Assembly: GCA_964503335.1 (NCBI GenBank)
Contig: CAZCZZ010000066.1
Coordinates: forward strand, 1 to 20,953
Length of the DNA stretch: 20,953 nucleotides
Origin: CAZCZZ01 sp964503335
GTDB lineage: Bacteria; Verrucomicrobiota; Kiritimatiellia; CAIVKH01
Direction: 5' to 3'
A model generated the notes under the pieces. It was not told the origin of the DNA. It saw only the letters and a list, made by a program, of their open reading frames with translations, and did no database searches. Position 1 is the first letter of the stretch. Every line of letters begins with the position of its first letter. A program made the translations under genes and the position numbers. This document shows positions 7,742 to 15,500 of this stretch, piece by piece.

Positions 7742-9424
7742 TCAGGCCCCCTTCCCCGCCTTGCGGTCAGGCCTGAATCGCTCCGGGATAAAATCCATAT
7801 CGCTTGCCTCGCGAACCGCGAGCTCGATCTGCGCCCACAAGGTTTCAAGCGGCACTGCGGGCTGATAGCCCTTCAGCGCATCCGTCATCGCGGCAATCGG
7901 TGTGACGCCATCCGCCCGCGACAAGCGATACACTTTCGTGGCGATGACCTCGGCGGCGCCCGGTGTCAGCAAATCAGGCACGAGCTTGAGCAACGCAGCC
8001 TCCGGCTTCGCCGGTACGTCCAACCCACGCTTCTTGCATAAGGCGCGGATCAGCCCCCAGCTTTCCGCAGTCGTAGCCGTGGGGAAGATCGGGATCTTCA
8101 TGTCCACGCGACCAGGACGCTTCAAATCCACTTCGATGAGGTCAGGACGGCTCGACGCGAGGATCCAGATGATCTTCCCGCGATTCGCGGAAGATCCCAT
8201 CTCCTCGGCCATCATCGAATAGAGCCGTCCGGAAACGCCCGAGTCGTCGCTGCCCGCGGTGCGTCGTCCGAGGGTCTGGTCGGCTTCGTCAATGAAGACG
8301 AAGCAGCGACCCAGGGCGTGGATCAACCGGAAGATCTTCTCGAGGTTGCCCTCGGAGCTTCCAACCCATTTATCGCGGAAGTTCTTCAGCTTCACCACGG
8401 GCACGCCCGCTTCGCCCGCGAGACACTCCACGAGATACGTCTTTCCCGTGCCCACCGGACCGCAAAGCAGATAGCCTTTCGGCAACGCCTGCACGTCGCC
8501 CCTCTTCCACAGCGAAAGATCCTGCCGCAGCCATTTCTTCAACGCATCGAGCCCGTGCAGGTCGTCGAGCGACTTCTTCGATTCGATGAACTCGATCAGT
8601 CCGCCGCAATCCTGTTCGACCAGGTCCTTTTTCAGGTCAGCCAAATCCGCATCCGACAGCGCCTCGCCGCCATGCTGCTTGCGTCGCACCAGCCCCTCGA
8701 GCGAGGACAGCGTCACACCCGCAAGCGGCTTCGCCGCAAGATCGAAGTCTTTCTTCAACGGTTCGAGCGCAACGGGACACGTCGACAGCAGATGCCGCAG
8801 AAGTCCCGCCAGCTCCGTGTCGGATGGCAGCGGGATCTTGATCCGGGCTACGCGCGGCTGGTTCACGAGCAGCGGATGAATATCGTTCAGGTTCTCGCTG
8901 ACAAGCAGCGTCACGAGCGGATGCTCCGTCAGCAACGGGTCCGTGCCCCACTCACGCATCAGCGACGCAAGCGCCGCGAGGTCCGCGTTGAAGCCGTAGG
9001 GGACGGACGGCGCGACGAGCTGCGCGTGGTGGACGAGGCAGGCCACCGACACGGTTTCGCGATTAAGCCGACGCAGGTTGGCGACATAGCGGAAATAGCG
9101 CGTCAACGCTTCCACTCCGCCGCGCGGATCGCGGGGAAGCTCGGGATGATCCTTCAGCGCAGGCCACTTCGAGAAGATCTCGCCACCGCGCTCCACGCGG
9201 ATGCCGTTGCCGACGTCGTACCGCAGCACGACGTCGAACGAGCCGAGCAGGAGCTGGTTGAGATAGTCCACCAGCCCGCAAAGTCGCGCGCTTCCCCCGG
9301 TCTTCAGGAGGAAATGATCCTCGATGTTTCCGTGCAGGAGGATCTGGCTGGAGGCGCCGCTTTCGTACAGCGCCATCAGCTCGCGTGCCCACTCCGGTAC
9401 ATCAGAGCGAGGTTTCGGTGTCAT
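7742..9424 (-). CDS. AAA+ ATPase with degenerate N-terminal domain (Ycf46-like, Vps4-like pore loop)
   Basis: 560 residues. The N-terminal about 270 residues resemble a degenerate P-loop domain (SSQILLHGNIEDHF, VACLVHHAQLV, LVTLLVSENLNDIHP) without a Walker A. A linker (GLIEFIESKKSLDDLHGLDALKKWL) of the kind seen in Ycf46-type ATPases leads into a full classic AAA domain: Walker A GPVGTGKT (322-329), Walker B FVFIDE (D379, E380), and arginine-finger region KRPGR (435-439). Pore loop 1 is DKWVGSSE with W353, matching the Lys-Trp of Vps4. Sensor 1 reads ILASSRPD, with Ser where Asn is usual. It lies 35 bp after pspA and 2 bp before the membrane coiled-coil gene. It probably acts as an ATP-driven remodeller working on PspA assemblies or on the coiled-coil partner. 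Family call is firm; substrate is inferred from gene order. Confidence 0.88.
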   Translation of the reverse strand: MTPKPRSDVPEWARELMALYESGASSQILLHGNIEDHFLLKTGGSARLCGLVDYLNQLLLGSFDVVLRYDVGNGIRVERGGEIFSKWPALKDHPELPRDPRGGVEALTRYFRYVANLRRLNRETVSVACLVHHAQLVAPSVPYGFNADLAALASLMREWGTDPLLTEHPLVTLLVSENLNDIHPLLVNQPRVARIKIPLPSDTELAGLLRHLLSTCPVALEPLKKDFDLAAKPLAGVTLSSLEGLVRRKQHGGEALSDADLADLKKDLVEQDCGGLIEFIESKKSLDDLHGLDALKKWLRQDLSLWKRGDVQALPKGYLLCGPVGTGKTYLVECLAGEAGVPVVKLKNFRDKWVGSSEGNLEKIFRLIHALGRCFVFIDEADQTLGRRTAGSDDSGVSGRLYSMMAEEMGSSANRGKIIWILASSRPDLIEVDLKRPGRVDMKIPIFPTATTAESWGLIRALCKKRGLDVPAKPEAALLKLVPDLLTPGAAEVIATKVYRLSRADGVTPIAAMTDALKGYQPAVPLETLWAQIELAVREASDMDFIPERFRPDRKAGKGA

Positions 9425-9459
9425 GGTCTTGCGGACGACTCCGGGGAGCCGCCCGGCGA

Positions 9460-10209
9460 TCAGTTAGCCTCCGGAGTCGCGGGTCCCATCGACTTCGTCG
9501 TCGTGGACGTCGAGGCGGGTGTTGAGCCGCTCAGGGCGATTCCTTCCTTGGCGGCAAAGTCTGCCAGCGCCTGTTCGGCGAGAGCCTTCTGCTCCGCCTC
9601 GGCCAGGTTCACATCGTCCATCATGACGTTGTCTTTGGCCACGCGAACGCGACCCGCCGCCTTCTGGCGCTCCTCTTCCACCATGCCGTGGATGCGGTCC
9701 AGCGTGTCGCCCGAGCCGCCGATTTCGGTGATCATGCCCGACGCCATTTCCGTCAGCTCCGCCATCGCGCGCTTCATCTTCAAGTCGTCGATACCGCTCT
9801 TCAACATCTCGAGCTTCGTCTTGGCGGACTTCACGGCCACGTCGCGGGCCTTGAGTAGGTCCTTGTAGGTCGTCTCGGCCTGCCCGAGCTGGATGCGATT
9901 CTCTTCCAGCTCGCGCTGGATCGTCTGCAGGCGGAGCGCGTACTGGGCCGCCGAGTCGCGATTGCCAGCGCGCAGGTTGGCCGTCGCCTTGGCGCGCATT
10001 TCCTTCTCGTCCGACTCCAGCTTCTTCACCTGCGCCATGAGGCGTTCGCAGAGCCCGGCGTGGGAAGCCAGACCCATGTTGTACTTGCCGATCTGCTCGC
10101 GCAGGTTCTCGCGCTCGACCTCAAGCAAGGCCTCGGGATTCGATTTCTCAATGCCCGAGATGAACAAACCGAGAAACCCGCGGAACAAATTCGCAATGCG
10201 CTGAAACAT
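9460..10209 (-). CDS. pspA: PspA/IM30 (Vipp1) family membrane-stress protein
   Basis: 249 residues and almost wholly helical. It opens with an amphipathic helix (MFQRIANLFRGFLGLFISGIE) followed by NPEALLEVERENLREQI, a PspA/IM30 hallmark. The conserved helix-3 region GNRDSAAQYALRLQ and the late MAELTEMASGM segment are also present. The last 20 or so residues are a Ser/Thr/Pro tail. PspA proteins oligomerise on the inner membrane to seal or remodel it and belong to the ESCRT-III superfamily. ATG at 10209 is clear because GAGGAGG lies 6 bases upstream. The frame stays open upstream to 10632, but that stretch overlaps rdgB and a repeat. It is the first gene of the module with the AAA ATPase. No sigma-54 -24/-12 promoter of the E. 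coli psp type was found; an interrupted palindrome at 10239-10261 may be regulatory. Confidence 0.92.
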   Translation of the reverse strand: MFQRIANLFRGFLGLFISGIEKSNPEALLEVERENLREQIGKYNMGLASHAGLCERLMAQVKKLESDEKEMRAKATANLRAGNRDSAAQYALRLQTIQRELEENRIQLGQAETTYKDLLKARDVAVKSAKTKLEMLKSGIDDLKMKRAMAELTEMASGMITEIGGSGDTLDRIHGMVEEERQKAAGRVRVAKDNVMMDDVNLAEAEQKALAEQALADFAAKEGIALSGSTPASTSTTTKSMGPATPEAN

Positions 10210-10238
10210 AATAGCCTCCTCAATCTCTAACACGTGCA

Positions 10239-10261
10239 GGTTCGGTATTTTCAATCGAACC
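10239..10261 (-). promoter_or_regulatory. candidate operator upstream of the pspA module
   Basis: On the minus strand GGTTCG and CGAACC flank 11 AT-rich bases, giving an interrupted palindrome centred about 40 bases before the pspA ATG. TTGACG, a possible -35 element, lies just upstream at about 10261-10266. No convincing -10 was identified. A transcription-factor site is plausible; the symmetry alone is weak evidence. Confidence 0.3.
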
Positions 10262-10299
10262 GTCAATAGCAACTGGAGGAAGGCGGACGCCGGGACGGC

Positions 10300-10378
10300 A
10301 GGCTGTAGACTATAGGCTTTTAGGTGTTTAGGTCTGAATCCGAACCTACAGTCTAAAAGCCTACAGCCTAAAAGCCTG
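10300..10378. repeat. TAGGCTGTAGG palindrome, copy 1, overlapping the rdgB 3' end
   Basis: Two imperfectly complementary arms share TAGGCTTTTAG and AGGT and surround CTGAATCC. The right arm (from TCCGAACCTACAG at 10339) matches the right arms at 12551 and 16100. It covers the last codons of rdgB and supplies the TAG stop at 10361-10363. It can fold into a long hairpin between rdgB and pspA. Confidence 0.8.
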
Positions 10379-10939
10379 TCGCGCAGCCGCGACTGCGCGA
10401 CCGCGGTGCGACAGGAGGTTCTTCTCCATCGGCGAAAGCTCGGCAAAGGTTTCGCGGTAGCCATCGGGAATGAACAGTGGATCGTAGCCGAAGCCGCCGG
10501 TTCCGCGGCAGGCCCCGGCGATGTGGCCTTCGCAGACGCCTTCCACGGTGCGGACTTCGCCGGAGGGTTCGGCGAGGGCGAGGACGCAGCGAAAGCGCGC
10601 GGTGCGATTCTTCTCGTCGCGCAGCGCTTCAAGGAGCTTTCGGTTGTTGGCGTCGTGCGACACGGGTTCGCCCGCGTAGCGCGCTGAGCGAACGCCGGGC
10701 GCGCCTTTCAACGCGTCCACCTCCAGCCCCGAATCGTCAGCCAAGGCAGGAAGTCCGGTGGCGCGCGCCAGCGTCACGGCTTTCTTGATCGCATTCGCTT
10801 CGAAGGTGTCGCCGTCCTCCACGACGTCGGGCACATCCGGAAATGCGCTTGCGGGAACGATCTCGACGTTGCCGGGACCGAGAAGGGCTTGCAACTCTTC
10901 AACCTTGTGCAAGTTCCGCGTGGCGAGGACGAGTCGCAT
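10361..10939 (-). CDS. rdgB: RdgB/HAM1 non-canonical purine NTP pyrophosphatase
   Basis: Hydrolyses dITP, dXTP and related damaged purine triphosphates to monophosphates, keeping them out of DNA and RNA. 192 residues, normal for the family. Motifs: LATRNLHKVEEL at the N-terminus, EDGDTFEANAIKKA, ALADDSGLEVDAL with the catalytic Asp, GAPGVRSARYAG, GFGYDPLFIP and the C-terminal SPMEKNLLSHRGRA. The last five residues (QAFRL) and the TAG stop are encoded by the left-hand end of a dispersed palindromic repeat, so the C-terminus was apparently reset by repeat insertion. It lies 151 bp upstream of pspA on the same strand with the repeat in between, so it is probably a separate unit. No strong ribosome site precedes the ATG. 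Confidence 0.95.
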   Translation of the reverse strand: MRLVLATRNLHKVEELQALLGPGNVEIVPASAFPDVPDVVEDGDTFEANAIKKAVTLARATGLPALADDSGLEVDALKGAPGVRSARYAGEPVSHDANNRKLLEALRDEKNRTARFRCVLALAEPSGEVRTVEGVCEGHIAGACRGTGGFGYDPLFIPDGYRETFAELSPMEKNLLSHRGRAVAAARQAFRL

Positions 10940-10972
10940 CAGTCGTTAAACTCCAAATCCATCAGGACTTGT

Positions 10973-11151
10973 CTCCGCGCACTCTGCGACCGTCGCGGTA
11001 AAATGTTCCGGCAGTTCGGATTTCACCGCGGAGGCACGGAGGTCGCAGAGATGGGATAGATCAGGAAGTCTGGAATCGGAGCCCAAATTCCTGATTTCGT
11101 GATCAAGTATCATGTCTTTCTTCTCCGCGAACTCAGCGTCTCTGCGGTGGA
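10973..11151. repeat. dispersed CTCCGCG/CTCTGCGACC repeats between rdgB and carbonic anhydrase
   Basis: CTCCGCGCACTCTGCGACC at 10973-10991 is partly complementary to 11021-11051 (CACCGCGGAGGCACGGAGG then TCGCAGAGA). A related stretch lies at 11121-11151. The same 19-mer with two changes occurs at 19403 and 20858. This fills most of the 225-bp gap; no gene is seen in it. Confidence 0.65.
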
Positions 11152-11164
11152 GTCCTCAGCGGGG

Positions 11165-11791
11165 TCAGATACGGTAGATCGGCGAGATCTGGGCTTGCGA
11201 TGAGATGTGGAGGTTGAGATCGGTCAGCAGACCGTTCTCGATGCTGTAGATCATGCCGTGGACACGAAGGTCCTGTCCGCGCTTCCACGCGTCCTGCACG
11301 ACCGTCGTGTGGCACACATTCGCCACCTGTGCCTTCACGTTCATCTCGCAGAGCAGGTCGCAGCGCTGTTCGTCGGTCTTCGCGGTCGCCAGTTCCGTGC
11401 GATACCGGTGCGCGATGTCCTGGATGTGGCGCAGCCAGTTGTCGACGAGTCCGAAGTCGCGATTCGTCAGCGCCGCCTTGATGCCGCCGCATCCGTAGTG
11501 TCCGCAGACAATAATGTCGCGGATGCAGAGGACTTCAACGGCGTATTGGATGACGGAAAGACAATTCAGGTCCGTGTGGACAACCAAGTTCGCCACGTTG
11601 CGATGGACAAAGACCTCGCCGGGCTTGAGGCCGATGATCGTGTTGGCGGGAACGCGGCTATCGGAACAGCCGATCCACAAGTATTGCGGATTCTGCTGGG
11701 CCACGAGGCTATGGAAGAAATCCGGATCCTCCTTTGTGACCTTCTCCACCCACCGCCGGTTGTTCTCGAACAGTTCCTTCAGTTCGCTCAT
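11165..11791 (-). CDS. can: beta-class carbonic anhydrase
   Basis: Interconverts CO2 and bicarbonate in the cytoplasm using zinc. The zinc ligands are C42, H98 and C101, with the D44-R46 dyad, in the motifs GCSDSRVPA and CGHYGCGG. Residue numbers coincide with E. coli Can, and long stretches such as VFVHRNVANLVVHTDLNC and AWKRGQ match that enzyme. W39, R64 and Y182 suggest the type II form with allosteric bicarbonate control (inference from residues recalled for the H. influenzae and E. coli enzymes). 208 residues; the C-terminus is a little shorter than in E. coli. The sequence just before the ATG is pyrimidine-rich (CCCCTCCG) and has no Shine-Dalgarno. It appears to be a single-gene unit. 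Confidence 0.96.
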   Translation of the reverse strand: MSELKELFENNRRWVEKVTKEDPDFFHSLVAQQNPQYLWIGCSDSRVPANTIIGLKPGEVFVHRNVANLVVHTDLNCLSVIQYAVEVLCIRDIIVCGHYGCGGIKAALTNRDFGLVDNWLRHIQDIAHRYRTELATAKTDEQRCDLLCEMNVKAQVANVCHTTVVQDAWKRGQDLRVHGMIYSIENGLLTDLNLHISSQAQISPIYRI

Positions 11792-11832
11792 CGGAGGGGA
11801 TCATGCCACAGCCAGGCCGGGGTCACAACGAA

Positions 11833-11862
11833 AACGGGCTCGCGATTCCTCGCGAGCCCGTT
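11833..11862 (-). terminator. intrinsic terminator after the rhodanese gene
   Basis: AACGGGCTCGCGA and its exact complement TCGCGAGCCCGTT form a 13-bp stem with a 4-nt loop. Read on the minus strand the stem is followed by TTTTCGTT, giving a standard terminator about 75 bp downstream of the rhodanese stop and before carbonic anhydrase. Confidence 0.75.
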
Positions 11863-11871
11863 CAACGCGTT

Positions 11872-11926
11872 GGTAGGGACAACACTCCGTGTTGTCCGCG
11901 GCGGGCAGCGGAGTGCCCGCGCTACC
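11872..11926. repeat. three-way-junction palindromic element
   Basis: GGTAG (11872-11876) pairs with CTACC (11922-11926), enclosing two hairpins. One is GGACAACAC/GTGTTGTCC (11877-11897); the other is GCGGGCA/TGCCCGC (about 11900-11919). The compact cloverleaf-like fold ends 9 bp before the rhodanese stop codon. It resembles REP/BIME-type elements; no coding or tRNA features. Confidence 0.7.
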
Positions 11927-11935
11927 TTGCCCCAA

Positions 11936-12409
11936 CTATCCTTCGGTCGCCGCCGGCTTCTCTGCCGTCACGACATCCTTGCCGGCTTCGGTCCAGCCCT
12001 GGATGCCTTCGGGGTATTTCACAACGTCGGTGTAGCCCAGCGCCTGGAGGCGTTCCGCCAGCTTCTCGCTCGCGGGACACTTGAGGTTGCTGCAATACGT
12101 CACGACGCGCGTGTCCTTGCTCGGAAGCGCGGCCGCGATCTGTTCCTCGGTGGCGTCGGCTGTCAAAGCCGTCGCGCCCGGGATGCGCTGCCCGTCGTCA
12201 TACTTCGCCGAACGCGCGTCGATCACGGCGACCTGCTCACCCGAGGCGAGCAGCGTCTGGAGTCCTTCCGTGTCGATGGTCTTGACCTTCGCCGAGTCCT
12301 TCTTGCCTTCGCACGAACTCTTCGAAGCACCGCAACCCTCGCCGGCCGAAACCGCCTGCGCCGCCGCCAGACCCGCGATCACACCCAATGTCAGTACCCA
12401 CTTTGTCAT
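11936..12409 (-). CDS. exported rhodanese-like protein
   Basis: A single rhodanese domain behind a Sec signal peptide (MTKWVLTLGVIAGLAAAQAVSA, cleavage likely after residue 22). Rhodaneses bind or transfer sulfane sulfur on an active-site Cys, here C106 in YCSNLKCP with a second Cys (C111) in the loop. DAR (64-66) and GWTEAG near the end are typical fold motifs. The mature N-terminus carries another Cys pair (C26, C33), so disulfide or metal chemistry in the periplasm is possible. The ATG at 12409 is right because GGAGGAG lies just upstream; an ATG at 12424 would place that ribosome site inside the gene. 157 residues. It stands alone between terminators. An ECF-like promoter motif lies 31 bp before the start. 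Confidence 0.88.
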   Translation of the reverse strand: MTKWVLTLGVIAGLAAAQAVSAGEGCGASKSSCEGKKDSAKVKTIDTEGLQTLLASGEQVAVIDARSAKYDDGQRIPGATALTADATEEQIAAALPSKDTRVVTYCSNLKCPASEKLAERLQALGYTDVVKYPEGIQGWTEAGKDVVTAEKPAATEG

Positions 12410-12439
12410 GCTTCTCTCCTCCATGTTGTTTCGCTCTTC

Positions 12440-12466
12440 GACACCCGAAACGTACGCATGTTCAAA
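12440..12466 (-). promoter_or_regulatory. candidate ECF-sigma-type promoter for the rhodanese gene
   Basis: On the minus strand TTTGAACAT, 4 bases, ACG, 4 bases, GGGTGTC. This agrees without gaps at 19 of 27 positions with the sequence upstream of the gene starting at 18960. A GAAC -35 element and GTC -10 element with 17 bases between them are characteristic of many ECF sigma factors. A second TTGAAC lies at 12471-12476. Confidence 0.45.
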
Positions 12467-12476
12467 GAAAGTTCAA

Positions 12477-12502
12477 ATACCTCGCCGTCTTCGGCGAGGT
12501 AT
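12477..12502 (-). terminator. hairpin terminator candidate after the beta-helix gene
   Basis: ATACCTCGCC and GGCGAGGTAT make a perfect 10-bp stem around 6 bases. On the minus strand it is followed by TTGAACTTTC, a modest T-rich run. It lies about 90 bp beyond the beta-helix stop, after repeat copy 2, and may separate that gene from the rhodanese promoter. Confidence 0.5.
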
Positions 12503-12583
12503 AGGCTGTAGGCTGTAGCTTTTTAGGCCGACTAGGTCCGATCCGCCCCCTCCGGACCTACAGCCTAAGCCCCTACAGCCTAA
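12503..12583. repeat. TAGGCTGTAGG palindrome, copy 2, after the beta-helix gene
   Basis: The left arm reads AGGCTGTAGGCTGTAGC and the right arm (from 12551) TCCGGACCTACAGCCTAAG then CCCCTACAGCCTAA. The arms are mutually complementary. The right arm matches the other two copies and faces the stop codon of the minus-strand gene, 10 bp away. Confidence 0.8.
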
Positions 12584-12593
12584 CACCTTATCT

Positions 12594-15500
12594 TCACTCC
12601 CCCGGAATCTTCACCCTCGCCCTGTAGTTGTTCGTCGTGGAGGACGAGGTGTCGGTCAGGGATTCCGGATTACCCGAGCCCGGAAGGTTGGTCACGATGT
12701 TCACCCACGTGCCTGCAGGGAGATCTGCGACGCGGTCGATGTCGTAGAGGCGGTTGGCGGATGACGGGAAGCTGACGGTCTGGCCCGATTCGCTCGAAGC
12801 GATGTTGGTGAACTCGAAATACGAGTTCGCGTCGGACGGGTTGGTGTCGGCGACGTACTCCGCGCGGTCGGGTGTTCCGTCGCTATCCGCGTCCGCGGTG
12901 GGCGAATTGGAGACCGACGGGTTCAAGCCGTACAGCGTTTCCCAGTAGTTCGGCATCTTGTCGTTGTCGGTGTCCGTAGCCTGCGTGACCACCGCGCCCA
13001 GGCCGATCTCCGACGTATTGCCATTGGTGTCGGTGGCCGTTGCCCTGACTTGATAGCCCGTGGGTGTGTATCCACCGAGCACCACGGCGAAGGTTCCCGT
13101 TCCGTTCGCCGCAGTCGTGATGTTCGTGAAACCGAGAAACCGGCTGGCCTGGAAGATCGTCGTAGCCGGGGTGCTGAAAAACTCAATGCGGTAGCTGGAC
13201 GAGGCCTTGCTGCTCAGGAATCCCTGGGCGAACGTGCTGCCAAAGAAGGACTGCGCATTCGTAACCGTCGGATGATTCTGGCCATCGTTCGCCCCACCGT
13301 CGGCATCAAAGGCATCATTACCGCTGAAGATGCCGTCGCCGCCGAGGTCAATAGCCAGCGTGGACGTGTTCGAGATGATCGTGTTGCCGAGGAAGGAGCA
13401 GCGGTTGCTGGAGAAGATCTCAATTCCTTTCGCATAGTAGCCGATCGTGTTGCCGGCCGCGGGATTGGTGCCGCCGACTATGTTCTGTTGTCCCTGCACC
13501 AACTGGAACCCGACCGACGACAAGCTGTTGGTTCCAAGGCGCGCCCCGTTGGTCCAAACGCCGACAAAATTGCCCTCAAACCGGTTGCCGATGACATTCG
13601 TCGCCTGCATCCGGAATGCATAGAGCGTAGCGCCCACCACATTCCCCGCACCTCTCGCCGTACCTCCAAAGAGGTTACTGGAAGCTCCAAAGTTCAGCGT
13701 CACGCCATCGCCCGAATTGGTAATCGACCGGCCAAGGGTATTGATGGCGATAGAGTTGCCCTCGAATACATTGTGTTTCGCATCCACGTGCTGAAGGTTG
13801 ATCCTGCCGATGAAGTTTCCCTCCTCCGGCGTGCGCCCGCCGATCTGGTTGAAGCTCCCGCCCTGGGAAAAGATCAAGTCCGCCGATGTGTTGTATACGA
13901 CGGTTGTGCCGTCGCGCCCGAGACCGATGTAGTTTCCGACAAGGGTATTCATCGCCGGGTTTCCGGATTCGAAGTCGATACCCCGGGCGTTGCCTCCGAT
14001 GATATTGCGCGCGAGGGGCGTCGTGCCGCCGATCGTGTTGTTCGTGGCGATAGCCAGCGCGATGCCATCCTGCCGGTTGCTGACGACGGTCAATCCATTG
14101 GACGCCAGCCCGATGATGTTCCCCTGCACGCGCACGCCGGTGGCGATCAGCGTGATGCCGTTGTTGCCGTTTCCGGAGATCACGTTGCCCTCTCCAGCAT
14201 TCGTGCCGCCGATGACATGGTCACGTCCGCGGACCGTGATCCCGTTTCCAACGCCATAGAATACGGCGTTGGTACCGGCGATGCCCGTGCCGATGAAGTT
14301 CCCTTTGACCACAACCTGCGTCGAGGACACGCTCAGCTCGACGTTGTCCGATCCATTCCCCGAAATGACGTTGCGCTCGCCCGGTGTCGCTCCGCCCACC
14401 ACCACCCCACCACCCAGGGCCACATACACTCCCCGGAAAGCGTTGCTGACGACCAGGCCGTTCGGCAGCAGGCCGATCAGGTTTCCCTTCACGGTATTCG
14501 ATGTGGCGTCGCTGATGTACACGCCGTCGAATCCGTTGCCGGCAATGATGTTCATGGCGTTGGTGGTCGAACCACCGACAAGACAGCTCTCCGACCCGAC
14601 GATGCGGACACCGTTCTGGCCGTTGGGTCGCGCAACACCGACGGAATCGACCCCGATCCGGTTGCCCTGGATGACGCACGACGACGCGAAGTTCACATAC
14701 ACGCCGTCCTGGCCATTGCCGCTGATGATATTGCGCGCGCCGGCGTTCGTGCCGCCGACCAGCCAGTTCGCCCCCTGCACGAGGATGCCCGATGAAGTAT
14801 TGGAGACCGCGTTGCCACCGGAATCCACTCCGATCAGGTTTCCCTGTATCCTGCCGTTATCTACCTGCACTCCGAGGAAGATTCCGTGGTTCAAGTTCCC
14901 CGAGATGATATTGCCCTGCCCCGCGCCCTCTCCACCGATCACCGGATTGTCCCCATCGTTCAGGCGGATGCCCGCCTGCGCGTTTGGACAGGCGGTCCCG
15001 CTCGAATGCAGGCCTATGGTGTTTCCCTCGATGCGGGTTCCGACAGAAGACTCGGTGAAGGAAACCTCGATGCCGTGGTTGCCGTTGCCCGAAATGTAGT
15101 TCCGGTCCGCGGCATTCGTCCCGCCGATGTGGGTGTACGAGGCAAACGCGATGTAGATGCCGGATAGCCCATTCGATACCGCGGAAAACGCAAAACCGTC
15201 GGTGCCAATCGCATTGCCGTGGATCCGGTTGCTGACCGATTCCTCCCCCGTCACCGAAATACCGTATTGGTCATTGCCGGAAATAACCTGAAGTGCGGTA
15301 CTGCCGCCCGAAATCGAGTTGCCTGGCGAATCCTGGATGTAGATGCCTGAACCGCCGTTCGGCATGGGGATGCCGGTGTTGTTCGGAGTAACACCAATCG
15401 AGTTGCCGATGACCACGTTGTTACTGGTGAATGGGCCGATAATCTGGATGCCATCCGTCACGTTGCCGGAGATGACATTCCTGTTCGTGGCCGCTGGACC

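Noticed and set aside
8318..9868. 516-codon plus-strand open frame opposite the AAA ATPase and pspA
   Set aside because: It lies across two well-supported genes on the other strand and its translation is Arg/Gln/Leu-rich without any recognisable domain.
10210..10360. Sigma-54 promoter for pspA, as in E. coli
   Set aside because: No GG/GC elements with the -24/-12 spacing were found upstream of pspA.
10210..10632. N-terminal extension of PspA
   Set aside because: It runs through a palindromic repeat and rdgB on the same strand in another frame. The GAGGAGG ribosome site places the true start at 10209.
11207..12511. 434-codon plus-strand open frame opposite carbonic anhydrase and rhodanese
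   Set aside because: It spans two clear minus-strand genes, a terminator and a palindromic repeat, and has no motif of its own.
13050..14795. 581-codon plus-strand open frame antisense to the beta-helix gene
   Set aside because: It is a mirror of the repetitive GC-rich coding strand. The translation is low-complexity Asp/Arg/Val-rich without motifs, and the minus-strand gene has a signal peptide, a ribosome site and clear repeats.
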